The notes under the pieces are model-generated. The model ran no database searches. It saw only the letters and a program-made list of their open reading frames with translations, and had not been told where the DNA came from. A DNA stretch of 64,000 nt from Staphylococcus pseudoxylosus (lineage in GTDB: Bacteria > Bacillota > Bacilli > Staphylococcales > Staphylococcaceae), in NCBI RefSeq assembly GCF_003697915.1, contig NZ_RCVN01000010.1, positions 54,702 to 118,701 on the forward strand, in the 5' to 3' direction. Positions 39,753 through 49,529 of this stretch are shown piece by piece. Every line of letters starts with the position of its first letter. The first letter of the stretch is position 1. Position numbers and translations under genes: made by a program.

Positions 39753-41063
39753 ATGGATTCTATGACACAAACAAAACATTTAAATATCGGTGTACTCATC
39801 TATGGCTGTGGTCACCATCAAGCCGCATGGCGCATGCCCCATTCAAGCGTTGAACGTATTGGTGATATTACGTATTATCAGTCGTTGGCAAAAATTGCAG
39901 AACAAGGCTTATTTGATGCTATATTTTTCGCTGACAATCAATCGTTTCCAGCTAATTCTAAAAGTGATATGCCTGCATTTTGGTTCGATCCTCTAATTAA
40001 TTTAACAGCGATATCACAAGTTACACAACATGTTGGACTAGTTGCTACTATATCCAGTACATTTTCTAACCCTTTTACAGCGGCTAGACAACTATTGAGT
40101 GTTGACCATATTAGTCAAGGTCGCGCTGGTTGGAATTTAGTCACTTCCATGACAGATTTGGAAGCTGCAAACCATGGAATGGATCACTTACCTGAACACG
40201 AAGCACGCTATAAAAAAGCAGATGAATTCGCTCAAGTGATGAATCGATTACTTGAATCTTGGAGTGTGGATGATTTTTTACATAATAAAGAAGACAATAG
40301 CTTAATTAATCATTCTGAAATCAATGCTATCCATCATAAAGGTTCACACTTCAGTGTACAGGGACCATTGACAACACCAAGTAGCCCTCAAGGAAAACCA
40401 ATTGCAATGCAAGCCGGTGCATCAGATCCTGGCATCGCATTGGCAACTAAATACGCAGATGCAGTCTATGCTGTGGCTTGGAATTTTGATCAAGCAAATA
40501 CTTTTAAAAAGAAATTAAACCAAAAATTAATACAACAAGGAAAGTCCGAAAATAGCTTGAAAGTATTCCCTGGTTTAGTAACGTACGTTGGACAATCATA
40601 TGAAGAAGCTTATGCCAAAAAACAACAACTTGATAAATCTTTAGAAGTTGATACAGCTTTAAATCAATTAGAGTTTTTTATTCGTCAAGATTGTCATAAC
40701 TGGGATTTGGATGAACTTGTACCCTCGTTACCACCCGTAGAATCTTTTAATGGACCTAAAGGACGTTATCAAACTGTGTTAGAAATCATCAAAGATAAAA
40801 ATCCAACATTGCGAGAATTATTAGGCTATTTAAGTGCAGGTGGCGGACATTTAACACTTATTGGGACACCAAAGGATATTGTGGATGAAATGGAACGTTG
40901 GTTTAATGAAGGGGTTGCGGATGGTTTTAACCTAATGCCCCCAGTATTCCCAAATAGTTTACAAGATTTCGTCAATGATATCGTACCTGAATTACAAAAG
41001 CGTGGTTTATACCGAACTGAATATGAAGGCAAAACATTTAGAGAAAATATCGGTATTCATTAA
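39753..41063 (+). CDS. NtaA/SnaA/DszA-family FMN-dependent monooxygenase
   Basis: A 436-residue luciferase-like (LLM) flavin protein of the nitrilotriacetate/pristinamycin/dibenzothiophene-sulfone monooxygenase group. Visible family motifs are RMPHSS near 27, FADNQ near 61, SSTFSNPFTAARQLLSVDHISQGRAGWN split around 95-125, EHEARYKKADEF near 145 and the C-terminal DGFNLMPPVFP. These enzymes use reduced FMN from a separate flavin reductase; none is encoded in the window. It starts 12 bases after the SDR gene with GGAGG. It is co-transcribed under the TPP riboswitch, so it should be made when thiamine is short. The substrate is unknown. Confidence 0.9.
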   Translation: MDSMTQTKHLNIGVLIYGCGHHQAAWRMPHSSVERIGDITYYQSLAKIAEQGLFDAIFFADNQSFPANSKSDMPAFWFDPLINLTAISQVTQHVGLVATISSTFSNPFTAARQLLSVDHISQGRAGWNLVTSMTDLEAANHGMDHLPEHEARYKKADEFAQVMNRLLESWSVDDFLHNKEDNSLINHSEINAIHHKGSHFSVQGPLTTPSSPQGKPIAMQAGASDPGIALATKYADAVYAVAWNFDQANTFKKKLNQKLIQQGKSENSLKVFPGLVTYVGQSYEEAYAKKQQLDKSLEVDTALNQLEFFIRQDCHNWDLDELVPSLPPVESFNGPKGRYQTVLEIIKDKNPTLRELLGYLSAGGGHLTLIGTPKDIVDEMERWFNEGVADGFNLMPPVFPNSLQDFVNDIVPELQKRGLYRTEYEGKTFRENIGIH

Positions 41064-41393
41064 TAAATTATTTATCGATATCTTCTCCTCAAAACAACAC
41101 GTTTGTTATAAGCAAAATCGCCATAATATAGGGGCATACTATCGACAAAACCTCCGATTTTGTTAGCAGTTTTGTACACGCTTTCCGCAGGCACTGCCTT
41201 ATCCTGTGGTCGTTGGCTAGAGCTCATTCCATAGCGTCGGCCCAAATCATTGACCAAGTCACATTTTAAAATCATAGTATATATAAATTAAATAGTAGTT
41301 CTGTTATTGTGTTGAATAAGTCAATTGATAATAGAACCTAATTTAGTCTGAAAGACCACTGCTATTTAAAAAATTAACTATACGAATACAAAT
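41064..41393. other. Gene-free segment with a possible gene remnant downstream of the monooxygenase
   Basis: About 41110-41270 looks less AT-rich than its surroundings (for example CCGCAGGCACTGCC and TAGCGTCGGCCC). On the minus strand 41072-41275 is open for 67 codons (MILKCDLVNDLG...) but has no ribosome site, and I recognise no family. It may be the remnant of a lost gene or of the insertion that brought the operon. Confidence 0.35.
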
Positions 41394-41428
41394 AAACAAA
41401 CCTTAGATGATAATCCTAAGGTTTGTTT
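41394..41428. terminator. First of two tandem terminators between the monooxygenase gene and ffh
   Basis: Perfect 13-bp arms AAACAAACCTTAG (41394-41406) and CTAAGGTTTGTTT (41416-41428) with a 9-base loop. It is suitable for either strand. Confidence 0.75.
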
Positions 41429-41447
41429 ACGTTCTAAAACGAGTACA

Positions 41448-41490
41448 AAAAAGTAGTAATTCACACTGTCGATGTGGATTACTACTTTTT
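41448..41490. terminator. Second of two tandem terminators between the monooxygenase gene and ffh
   Basis: Arms 41451-41465 and 41473-41487 (AAGTAGTAATTCACA and TGTGGATTACTACTT). The one mismatch is a U-G wobble on the plus strand, and U-runs follow on both strands. It lies 38 bases after the ffh stop. Confidence 0.85.
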
Positions 41491-41527
41491 AAATTATTAT
41501 TAGATTAATCTTTTTAAGAAGCACATT

Positions 41528-42895
41528 TTAAAATGGTAAGTTCATACCATTCATCATATTTTCCATTTGCTTACGTTTACCTTTTTTACCTTTTCCGCCA
41601 CCGGAAAATTGTTTCATCATTTTCTTCATATCATTAAATTGTTTCATTAATCTATTTATTTCTTGAACTGACCGACCAGAACCCTTAGCGATACGTTTTT
41701 TACGAGATACATTTAATGTCTCAGGTTCATTACGTTCACTTGGTGTCATAGACTGAATAATTGCCTTAATATGATCGATTTGCTTTTCGTCCATATTCAA
41801 TTTATCCATGCCTTTCATCTTGTTCATACCTGGTATCATTTTCATAATATCATCAAGTGGTCCTAGATTTTTAACTTGGTCTAATTGTTCTAAGAAATCT
41901 TCAAGCGTAAACGATGAGGTACGCATTTTTTTCTCTAAATCTTTGGCTTTATCTTCATCAACATCTTGTTGTGCCTTTTCAATTAAACTTAATACATCTC
42001 CCATACCGAGGATACGTGAAGCCATACGTTCAGGATGGAATGGTTCTAAACCATCAAGTTTTTCACTCATACCTACAAATTTAATTGGTTTTTGCGTTAC
42101 AGATCTAATGGATAATGCAGCACCACCACGAGTATCTCCATCTAGTTTCGTCAATGTTACACCTGAAACGTCTAGTTGTTCATCAAATGATTGCGCTACA
42201 TTAACAGCGTCTTGACCCGTCATCGCATCAACAACAAGCATAATTTCATTTGGTTTTGTAATTTCTTTGACGTCTGTCAATTCTTCCATTAAGGCCTCAT
42301 CGACATGTAAACGGCCTGCAGTATCAATAATTACAAAGTCTAAATGTTCATCTTTAGCATGATTAATAGCATTTTCAACTATTTGTTGTGGCTTTACTTG
42401 ATCGCCTTCACTGTATACAGGGATATCAATTTGTTTACCTACAGTTTGTAATTGATCAATTGCAGCTGGACGGTATATATCTGCTGCAACAAGCAATGGT
42501 TTTTTATTATACTTTTTACGCATTAGTAGTGCTAATTTACCTGCAGTTGTTGTTTTACCTGCACCTTGTAAACCAACCATCATTACAACTGTTGGTGGTT
42601 TATTAGCCATTGTGATGGTTGAATTTTCCCCACCCATTAATTGCGTCAGTTCTTCTTGCACTATTTTAATTACTTGTTGTCCAGGTGTTAATGATTTCAT
42701 TACATCTGAACCTAGTGCTCTATCTGATACAGTTTTGATAAAATCCTTAACGACTTTAAAGTTAACATCTGCTTCTAATAATGCTAATCTAACTTCACGC
42801 ATCATTAATTTAATATCAGCTTCTGTGACTTTACCTTTACCGCGGATTTTTTGCATCGTTCCTTGCAAACGATCGGACAATCCTTCAAATGCCAT
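41528..42895 (-). CDS. ffh: Signal recognition particle protein Ffh
   Basis: Binds signal peptides and SRP RNA and delivers ribosomes to FtsY. The 455-residue protein has an N domain, a GTPase domain with P-loop GLQGAGKTTTAGK from residue 108, DTAGR and TKLDGDTRGG, and a Met-rich M domain from about 300 with a basic, Gly/Lys-rich tail. AGGAGG precedes the ATG. It lies downstream of ylxM and ftsY, in the usual ftsY-ylxM-ffh order. Confidence 0.97.
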   Translation of the reverse strand: MAFEGLSDRLQGTMQKIRGKGKVTEADIKLMMREVRLALLEADVNFKVVKDFIKTVSDRALGSDVMKSLTPGQQVIKIVQEELTQLMGGENSTITMANKPPTVVMMVGLQGAGKTTTAGKLALLMRKKYNKKPLLVAADIYRPAAIDQLQTVGKQIDIPVYSEGDQVKPQQIVENAINHAKDEHLDFVIIDTAGRLHVDEALMEELTDVKEITKPNEIMLVVDAMTGQDAVNVAQSFDEQLDVSGVTLTKLDGDTRGGAALSIRSVTQKPIKFVGMSEKLDGLEPFHPERMASRILGMGDVLSLIEKAQQDVDEDKAKDLEKKMRTSSFTLEDFLEQLDQVKNLGPLDDIMKMIPGMNKMKGMDKLNMDEKQIDHIKAIIQSMTPSERNEPETLNVSRKKRIAKGSGRSVQEINRLMKQFNDMKKMMKQFSGGGKGKKGKRKQMENMMNGMNLPF

Positions 42896-42918
42896 ATCAA
42901 ATACCTCCTTTATGTTCT

Positions 42919-43251
42919 CTAATCTAAATCTTCTAGTGCTTGAATATATTGTTGTATTTTTTCTGGATCATTAACATGCTGTTTAATTTGTTCATATAGA
43001 TTTTGTCTCTGTTCAAAATTACGGTATAAACCTAATTTTGTTTCATAATCTTCAACTAAATCGCCAGTTCTTCTTATGTTATCATACACTGCTTGTCGAC
43101 TCACATCAAATGTATCAGCTATCTCACTTAAAGAATAGTCCTGTAAATAGAATAACTCTAGATAATTTCTTTGTTTCTGAGTGAGTAACGCTTGATAAAA
43201 ATCAAACAAATAATTCATCCGAATCGTTTTAATTAAATCATTTTGACTCAT
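42919..43251 (-). CDS. ylxM: YlxM, putative helix-turn-helix protein associated with SRP genes
   Basis: A 110-residue protein of the UPF0122 family. It is mostly a sigma-70 region 4-like helix-turn-helix ([24 protein letters not shown], in two parts near 40-63). The family is thought to accompany SRP function in Gram-positives, but its mechanism is not settled. The start MSQNDLIKT at 43249-43251 lies inside the last codons of ftsY (14-base overlap) with GAAGGT upstream. A longer frame upstream encodes only a Lys-rich stretch antisense to nothing useful and is rejected. Confidence 0.9.
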   Translation of the reverse strand: MSQNDLIKTIRMNYLFDFYQALLTQKQRNYLELFYLQDYSLSEIADTFDVSRQAVYDNIRRTGDLVEDYETKLGLYRNFEQRQNLYEQIKQHVNDPEKIQQYIQALEDLD

Positions 43252-44455
43252 CTGAGTGACCTTCAATTTCTGCTTCGTTTTCATTAGGCGCTTCATTTTC
43301 ATCTACATTTTGTTCAATCATATCAGCAAATAGTCCATAAACATAACTTTCTGGATTGAATGGTTGTAAATCATCTAATTTTTCGCCTAAACCTACATAT
43401 TTCACAGGTATGTGTAATTCATTACGTATCGCTAACACAATACCACCTTTGGCAGTACCATCCAGTTTTGTAAGTACGATACCTGTAACATTAGTAACTT
43501 CTTTAAATGATTTAGCTTGTGACAATGCGTTTTGACCTGTAGTCGCATCTAAGCATAGTAATACTTCATGCGGTGCTTCTGGGACAGCACGTCCTATGAC
43601 ACGTTTCACTTTTTCTAATTCATTCATTAAATTAGATTTGTTTTGTAAACGCCCTGCTGTATCACAAATAAGAATATCTACATTCTTACTTTTCGCAGCA
43701 TTTATTGCGTCATACATTACTGCAGCTGGGTCTGAACCTTCACTCTGGCTCATTACTTCAACTCCAACACGCTCTCCCCAAACTTTAAGTTGTTGAATCG
43801 CGCCGGCTCTGAAAGTATCCCCTGCCGCTAACATTACTTTCTTACCTTCTGCTTGATAACGGTGAGCTAATTTACCAATTGTTGTTGTTTTACCAACACC
43901 ATTAACCCCCACCATTAATATGACATTAAGGCCTTCATTTTCTATATTCATCACTTCTGAATTATCATCATTTTGGTGATAAATTTCTACTATTTTTTCT
44001 ACAATAACTTCACGCAAATCTTCTGTTTCTGAAATATTACGACGTTGCGCTTCTTCACGCAATTCTTCCACTAATTGCATTACCGTGTTAAATCCAACGT
44101 CAGCTGTAATAAGCATTTCTTCTAGCGCTTCGAAAAATTCTTCATCCACTTTACGATAACGCGCAATTAAATTGTTAAGTTGGGCTTGGAAGTTTTCACG
44201 AGATTTTTCTAATCCTGCTCTGAATTTCGCACCTAATTGCTGTGCTTCGATTTCTTCAAAGTCTTCTATTGATATTAAGCCATCATCATCAAAATCTGCT
44301 TCTTTTAATTTTTTTGGCTTTTTGGCGGGTTGTTCATCTTGAGGCTCATCTATTTCCTTTTGAGAGTCCTCAGATAATTGTTCTAGATCTTCTTGTTGCT
44401 TTGGTTCTTCTGAGGTACTGGAAAATTTATCCTTTAATCGTTTGAAAAAGCTCAT
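43238..44455 (-). CDS. ftsY: Signal recognition particle receptor FtsY
   Basis: Membrane-associated SRP receptor GTPase. The 405-residue protein has an acidic, charged N-terminal region (about 1-75, rich in Glu, Asp and Lys) and then the NG domain with [20 protein letters not shown] and [10 protein letters not shown]. The acidic tail at the C-terminus ([10 protein letters not shown]) overlaps the ylxM start. Its ATG overlaps the smc stop by four bases, so smc, ftsY, ylxM and ffh form one tightly packed unit. Confidence 0.96.
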   Translation of the reverse strand: MSFFKRLKDKFSSTSEEPKQQEDLEQLSEDSQKEIDEPQDEQPAKKPKKLKEADFDDDGLISIEDFEEIEAQQLGAKFRAGLEKSRENFQAQLNNLIARYRKVDEEFFEALEEMLITADVGFNTVMQLVEELREEAQRRNISETEDLREVIVEKIVEIYHQNDDNSEVMNIENEGLNVILMVGVNGVGKTTTIGKLAHRYQAEGKKVMLAAGDTFRAGAIQQLKVWGERVGVEVMSQSEGSDPAAVMYDAINAAKSKNVDILICDTAGRLQNKSNLMNELEKVKRVIGRAVPEAPHEVLLCLDATTGQNALSQAKSFKEVTNVTGIVLTKLDGTAKGGIVLAIRNELHIPVKYVGLGEKLDDLQPFNPESYVYGLFADMIEQNVDENEAPNENEAEIEGHSDESK

Positions 44456-47400
44456 GCTTGTTCCTCCTTAATAACTTCATCAATCGTATTTAAATTAACA
44501 CTCACTAATTTGGATACACCAGATTCTTGCATTGTTACACCATATAATCGGTCTGAAAATTCCATCGTCCCTTTACGGTGAGTAATCACAATAAATTGTG
44601 TTTGGTCTGATAAAGCTTTAAGATATTGTGCATATCTAATAACATTTGCTTCGTCCAATGCAGCTTCTACTTCATCTAATATAACAAATGGTGCTGACCT
44701 TACTTTTAATATTGCAAATAATAGAGCAATTGCACTTAGTGCGCGTTCTCCACCACTTAATAAAGATAAGTGTTGCAGTTTTTTGCCTGGAGGTTGAACA
44801 ATGATGTCTACCCCTGCAGATAGGTAATCATCATCCGTTAAACGTAATTCTGCTTGTCCACCACCAAAAAGTGATTTAAACACTTCAGCAAAATGACCTT
44901 GTACAGCATGGAAAGTCTCTTTAAAACGGTCTTTTACTTCTTGATCCATTTCTTCTATAAGTTGTTCTAATGTTGCTTTAGCTGCCCTTAAATCAGCACG
45001 CTGCTCATCTAAAAATGTATAACGTTCGTTGACTTCTTCAAATTGTTCAATCGCATTTAAATTAACATGCCCTAATTCTTCAATAGACATTTTTGTTAAC
45101 TTGACTTTTTTACGCAACGCTTCAATATCCTCATCTAATTCGTATAACTCACTCGCACGTTCATACGTCATATGATAAGTATCATTCAAGTGGTTGATTG
45201 CATAATTGATCAGTACATCTAAACGTGATTGCTCAGATTTAATATCTTGGTAGCGATTTTCAATAGATAAAATATCTTGATTGGCTTCTTGTAACATTTG
45301 ATCTGTTTCTTCAATTTTATCATTTAATTCTAGTCTACGCGATTTCACTTCTTCGATGTCTTGTGCTAATTGAGCTTTAGCATTTTTACTTTGCTCAATA
45401 TTACCTTGAATTGTCTCAAAAGCTTTTTCACCAGTCATTTCATCAGAATTAAATAACTTTATTTGATCATCCAATTTTTCCTGTTGGCTTGCAACCGATG
45501 AGAGTTGTTTAGTAATTCTTGCGTAAGTTTGCTTTTGTGCACTTAATCTTTCTTTTACTACCGCTAAATCCGATTGCTTTTGGTGTAACTGTTGTTGGAT
45601 TTGTGTTGTACTTTCTTTACCTTCTTTAGATAATTTTGTATAAAGATCAATATCTTCTTCTAATTTTTGCAATTTGGCTTTAATTTTAGCTAATTTTTGT
45701 TTTTTATCATTTAAGGTTTGCTTGCTTGTTGCACTTTGGTATCCATCATTTTTTTCAAATTCAAATTCTTCATGTTCATCTTTTAAATGTGCTTCATTTT
45801 TACGTAGTCTATCCAATTCTAATTCATAATCATGAACTTTTTGCTTCACTGAATTATAAATTTGACTTGTTTCGAAGTACTTTTCACTAATATGATCCGC
45901 ATTTTCTTTAATTTCTTGGAATTGTTTTTCAAATTGAACAGTTTGCTTTTGATAATCTGCTAATTGTGCACGCATTTTAGCAAGTTCATCTTTTTGAGCT
46001 AAAATACTTTTCGATTTACGATCGCCGCCACCGGTCATAGAACCACCAGGGTTAACTATATCACCATCTAATGTAACAATACGTGTACGGTATTTAATTT
46101 TTCGTGCTAGTTCGTTAGCATTTTTTAACTCATCAACGACAATTGTATTACCTAATAAATTTTGGACGACGTTTTGATAATCCGCTTCAACTTGGATTGC
46201 TTGGGATGCGATATTAACGAAACCTTCCGCCTCTTGAGCTGTTGTCAATATATCACTAGCGATTTGACGTGGCTGAATAACATTTAATGGTAAGAATGTT
46301 GCTCTGCCTAAACCATGTTGTTTTAGGTATTGAATCGCTTGTCGTCCTTCTTTTTCAGAATCAACAATAACATGTTGTAAAGAGGCGCCTAAAGCCGTTT
46401 CAATAGCTTTAGTCAAATCTGAAGGTACTTGGATAACTTCTGCTACCGCACCTCGAATTCCTGTTAACTGATTATTTTTTGCTTTTAATATATGTTTCAC
46501 TCCGTTAAAGAAGTAACTATATTCTTCTTGTTGTGTCGCAGCACTATCTATACGTGACTTAAGCTTTTCATTAAACCGATAAGCCTGATGTAATTTCTCT
46601 TCATATTCACTACGTTGCTGTTTAAGTTCTGTTAATTTGTGCTCATACTCATTAAGTTGCTGCTCTGCTTTTTTTAAATCCTTCTGTGCCGTTGCACTAT
46701 TTTTTTCAGCTTCGTTAATATCGTGTTGAATTTGTTTCAATTGTTCAAATGCTTCAACTAGTCTTGAATCTAAGCGTGATTGTTTAGTTTCATTTTCTTG
46801 TATAGTATGCTCTAAAAAGCGTATATCATTATTCACATCTGACTGTTCAGACATCAACTGATAATACTCGTCTTTAATGCCTTCTAGCTTTTCATCGTGT
46901 TGATCATCCGTTACATAAAGTTGAGATTCGAATTGTTGTATTTTTTCGTTTAATTCTTTTTGTTGTGATTTTAGTCGGTCTATCTCTGCTTGTGCATCAG
47001 CTTTCTCTTGCTTTAATGTAGCAGTTTGATTCAAGAGACTTTCTTGTTCTTCTTCAAATCTTGCGTTTGTTTTAGATTGGTTCTTTTTACGTTCTTCTAG
47101 TACATTTAATTGACCTGTATATTTTTCAACTTCTTCTGTAGCTTTAACGAGCTGATAATTTAAAGTTTCGATGCGTTCATCTAATTGTTGTCTTTCAGCT
47201 TTAAACTTATTAAGTGATTGTGTATGTTGTACTTTTTCACCATCTTTTGTTGATTGTTGACTTTTTAAATAATTTAATTTTTCATCTAGTTCATGAATGT
47301 TATTATTATATTGCTCAATATCATAGACCGTTACTAATACATCACTCTTTTCCATTTCCTTTGAAAGGTGTTTATATTCTTTAGCAATTGCAGCCTCTTC

Positions 47401-48021
47401 TCTTAACGGTTCAACTCGACCCTCTAAGTCATATAAAATGTCTTCTACACGTGAAAGATTATCTTCAGTTTGATCTAACTTTTGTACTGAAGTTGCTTTT
47501 CTCTTTTTATATTTCAACACGCCTGCAGACTCTTCTAAAATTTGCCTTCTATCGATGGGTTTGGCATTTAATATTTCATCCACACGACCTTGTGAAATAA
47601 TACTAAACGCTTCTTTTCCTAAACCTGAATCTAAGAATAAATCCAGAATATCTTTTAACCTTGCTCTATCATTGTTCAGGTAGTATTCACTTTCGCCACT
47701 TCTATACAAACGACGCGTCACTGTTAATTCAGTAGCTTCTACCTGTAACTTGCCTGCACTATTATCTAACTTTAATTTTACTTCTGCATAATTCTGGGCT
47801 TTACGATGTTCTGCACCTGAAAAAATAATATCTTCCATTTTTGCACCACGTAAAGATTTAGCCGACTGCTCACCTAACACCCATTTTATTGCATCAGTGA
47901 TATTACTTTTCCCGCTACCGTTTGGTCCAACTATTGCTGTTACGCCTTCATCAAACTGAACATTTGTATGCTCAGCAAAAGATTTAAAACCAAAGGCATC
48001 TATAGATTTTAAATAAACCAT
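44452..48021 (-). CDS. smc: Chromosome partition protein SMC
   Basis: Condensin ATPase that organises and helps segregate the nucleoid with ScpA and ScpB. The product has 1189 residues. The N-terminal ATPase lobe has P-loop GPNGSGKSN at 32-40. Long coiled-coil arms (about 170-500 and 670-1010) flank a hinge (about 510-660). The C-terminal lobe has the signature LLSGGERALSA and Walker B FVILDEVEAALDEAN. The ATG at 48019-48021 follows AAGGAG; an upstream ATG five codons earlier overlaps that site. It follows rnc by 148 bases without a clear terminator. Confidence 0.97.
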   Translation of the reverse strand: MVYLKSIDAFGFKSFAEHTNVQFDEGVTAIVGPNGSGKSNITDAIKWVLGEQSAKSLRGAKMEDIIFSGAEHRKAQNYAEVKLKLDNSAGKLQVEATELTVTRRLYRSGESEYYLNNDRARLKDILDLFLDSGLGKEAFSIISQGRVDEILNAKPIDRRQILEESAGVLKYKKRKATSVQKLDQTEDNLSRVEDILYDLEGRVEPLREEAAIAKEYKHLSKEMEKSDVLVTVYDIEQYNNNIHELDEKLNYLKSQQSTKDGEKVQHTQSLNKFKAERQQLDERIETLNYQLVKATEEVEKYTGQLNVLEERKKNQSKTNARFEEEQESLLNQTATLKQEKADAQAEIDRLKSQQKELNEKIQQFESQLYVTDDQHDEKLEGIKDEYYQLMSEQSDVNNDIRFLEHTIQENETKQSRLDSRLVEAFEQLKQIQHDINEAEKNSATAQKDLKKAEQQLNEYEHKLTELKQQRSEYEEKLHQAYRFNEKLKSRIDSAATQQEEYSYFFNGVKHILKAKNNQLTGIRGAVAEVIQVPSDLTKAIETALGASLQHVIVDSEKEGRQAIQYLKQHGLGRATFLPLNVIQPRQIASDILTTAQEAEGFVNIASQAIQVEADYQNVVQNLLGNTIVVDELKNANELARKIKYRTRIVTLDGDIVNPGGSMTGGGDRKSKSILAQKDELAKMRAQLADYQKQTVQFEKQFQEIKENADHISEKYFETSQIYNSVKQKVHDYELELDRLRKNEAHLKDEHEEFEFEKNDGYQSATSKQTLNDKKQKLAKIKAKLQKLEEDIDLYTKLSKEGKESTTQIQQQLHQKQSDLAVVKERLSAQKQTYARITKQLSSVASQQEKLDDQIKLFNSDEMTGEKAFETIQGNIEQSKNAKAQLAQDIEEVKSRRLELNDKIEETDQMLQEANQDILSIENRYQDIKSEQSRLDVLINYAINHLNDTYHMTYERASELYELDEDIEALRKKVKLTKMSIEELGHVNLNAIEQFEEVNERYTFLDEQRADLRAAKATLEQLIEEMDQEVKDRFKETFHAVQGHFAEVFKSLFGGGQAELRLTDDDYLSAGVDIIVQPPGKKLQHLSLLSGGERALSAIALLFAILKVRSAPFVILDEVEAALDEANVIRYAQYLKALSDQTQFIVITHRKGTMEFSDRLYGVTMQESGVSKLVSVNLNTIDEVIKEEQA

Positions 48022-48169
48022 GCTATTCTCCTTCAAAATGTTCCTTCTCTTGTATCAATTTAGAAACACTTTTACATTAACCTTTAAGTTAATGCATTGC
48101 TTAATAAACGATATTTTTAGAATTAATATTATCAATGTGTTACTTATTATAAAAATGCATTTAAGCTAT

Positions 48170-48898
48170 TCACTTATTTTTTAATTTTTTGTATGCTTGT
48201 TCAGCAGCTTTTTGTTCTGATTCTTTTTTAGTCTTTCCTTTTCCTTCTGCTACGGCTTTATCTTCTAAAATAACTTCAGAAGTAAACAATCGATGATGTG
48301 CCGGTCCTTCTTCATTGATGAGTCGATAAGTCACATCGCCTTGGTTTTGTCTGTGCACAAACTCTTGAAATTGTGTTTTAAAGTCTACAACACCATCTAA
48401 TTCATCATCTTCTACATAAGGGAATATAATCTTTTCAGAGAATTTCCATACTGCTTCTACGCCTTGATCTAAATATAGCGCACCTACAAATGCTTCAAAA
48501 GCATCAGAAACTAGAGAGGGGCGAGTTCTTCCCCCTGTTTTTTCTTCGCCTTTTCCTAATAAAATTAATTCATTCAATTGAATTTTTTTCGCAAATATTA
48601 CAAGTGATGGCTCACATACAATTGTTGCACGCATTTTTGTTAAATTACCTTCAGGCAATTCTGGATATTTATCAAATAAATAGCGTGAAACCGTCAATTC
48701 TAATACCGCATCTCCTAAAAATTCTAATCTTTCATTGTGATCTAAGCGATCCATATTAAAATCATTTATAAAACTAGAATGCGAAAATGCTTGTTGATAT
48801 AAATCGACTTGATTAAAATTCAAATCTAATTCTTGCATTTTTTTGGCAAACTTTTTTTGGAATGCTTGAACCATTTCTTTCTTTTTATGATTGGTCAA
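48170..48898 (-). CDS. rnc: Ribonuclease III
   Basis: Cuts double-stranded RNA in rRNA maturation and antisense regulation. The 242-residue protein has the catalytic domain with signature [14 protein letters not shown] at 55-68 and a C-terminal double-stranded RNA-binding domain (about 165-240) ending in [16 protein letters not shown]. An AGGAGG-like site precedes the ATG. It is separated from acpP by a strong terminator and about 240 bases, so it should have its own promoter; no clear -35/-10 pair was found. Confidence 0.96.
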   Translation of the reverse strand: MTNHKKKEMVQAFQKKFAKKMQELDLNFNQVDLYQQAFSHSSFINDFNMDRLDHNERLEFLGDAVLELTVSRYLFDKYPELPEGNLTKMRATIVCEPSLVIFAKKIQLNELILLGKGEEKTGGRTRPSLVSDAFEAFVGALYLDQGVEAVWKFSEKIIFPYVEDDELDGVVDFKTQFQEFVHRQNQGDVTYRLINEEGPAHHRLFTSEVILEDKAVAEGKGKTKKESEQKAAEQAYKKLKNK

Positions 48899-49095
48899 TC
48901 TCTTTCCTCCTCAGATAAAAACAACTATATGCTAAAAATACTGTATACGCTTTTATTCTACGTGAAAGTGCAATAAAACTAAAGAAAAAACTGTTTGTCA
49001 TATATAAGTTTGTAACGCTTTACAACGAGTGTGTAATCAATTCGTGTTAACGTTTACCTAAATCATCTATGATTTAAATATAGATGTTTTTCAAA

Positions 49096-49131
49096 CAAAA
49101 AAATCTGAGCCGTTTTTACTACGACTCAGAT
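49096..49131 (-). terminator. Intrinsic terminator downstream of acpP
   Basis: On the minus strand AUCUGAGUCG (49122-49131) pairs with CGGCUCAGAU (49103-49112) with one U-G, followed by a U-run. It closes the fapR-plsX-fabD-fabG-acpP operon. Confidence 0.9.
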
Positions 49132-49140
49132 ATTTGCTTA

Positions 49141-49374
49141 TTATTTTTGAATACTATTGATAAAGTTAACCGCGTCACCAACTGTGTTGATTTTTTCAGC
49201 TTCTTCATCTGGAATTTCAGTACCAAATTCGTCTTCTAATTCCATTACTAATTCAGCGATATCTAGTGAGTCAGCGCCTAAATCATCTTTAAAAGATGCA
49301 TCTTTAGTAACTTTTTCAGCGTCAACACCTAAACGGTCAACAATAATATCTTTTACTTTGTCAAAGTTTTCCAC
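49141..49374 (-). CDS. acpP: Acyl carrier protein
   Basis: The 77-residue carrier of growing acyl chains in type II fatty acid synthesis. The phosphopantetheine attachment site is Ser36 in [18 protein letters not shown]. The protein is strongly acidic. The start codon is GTG at 49372-49374, preceded by AGGAGG. It is the last gene of the FapR-controlled operon, 155 bases after fabG and directly before a strong terminator. Confidence 0.97.
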   Translation of the reverse strand: MENFDKVKDIIVDRLGVDAEKVTKDASFKDDLGADSLDIAELVMELEDEFGTEIPDEEAEKINTVGDAVNFINSIQK

Positions 49375-49529
49375 GTCGATTCACCTCCTTTTAAAAGTCT
49401 ACTTATAGACTTTTATATTTTCCCATTTTATCAATTGAAATACAAGTAGTAATTCATAGTATTACTCTAGAAATACTACTATCACGTTCAAATGAACAAC
49501 GATTTGTGAACAATTGAATAGCTCATAGG

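Noticed and set aside
41072..41275. 67-codon minus-strand frame as a real gene
   Set aside because: No ribosome site, no recognised family, and it overlaps the end region of an opposite operon. It is kept only as a possible remnant.
49015..49030. cre site in the rnc upstream region (TGTAACGCTTTACA)
   Set aside because: The central CG is one base out of register with the cre consensus, so CcpA binding is unlikely.
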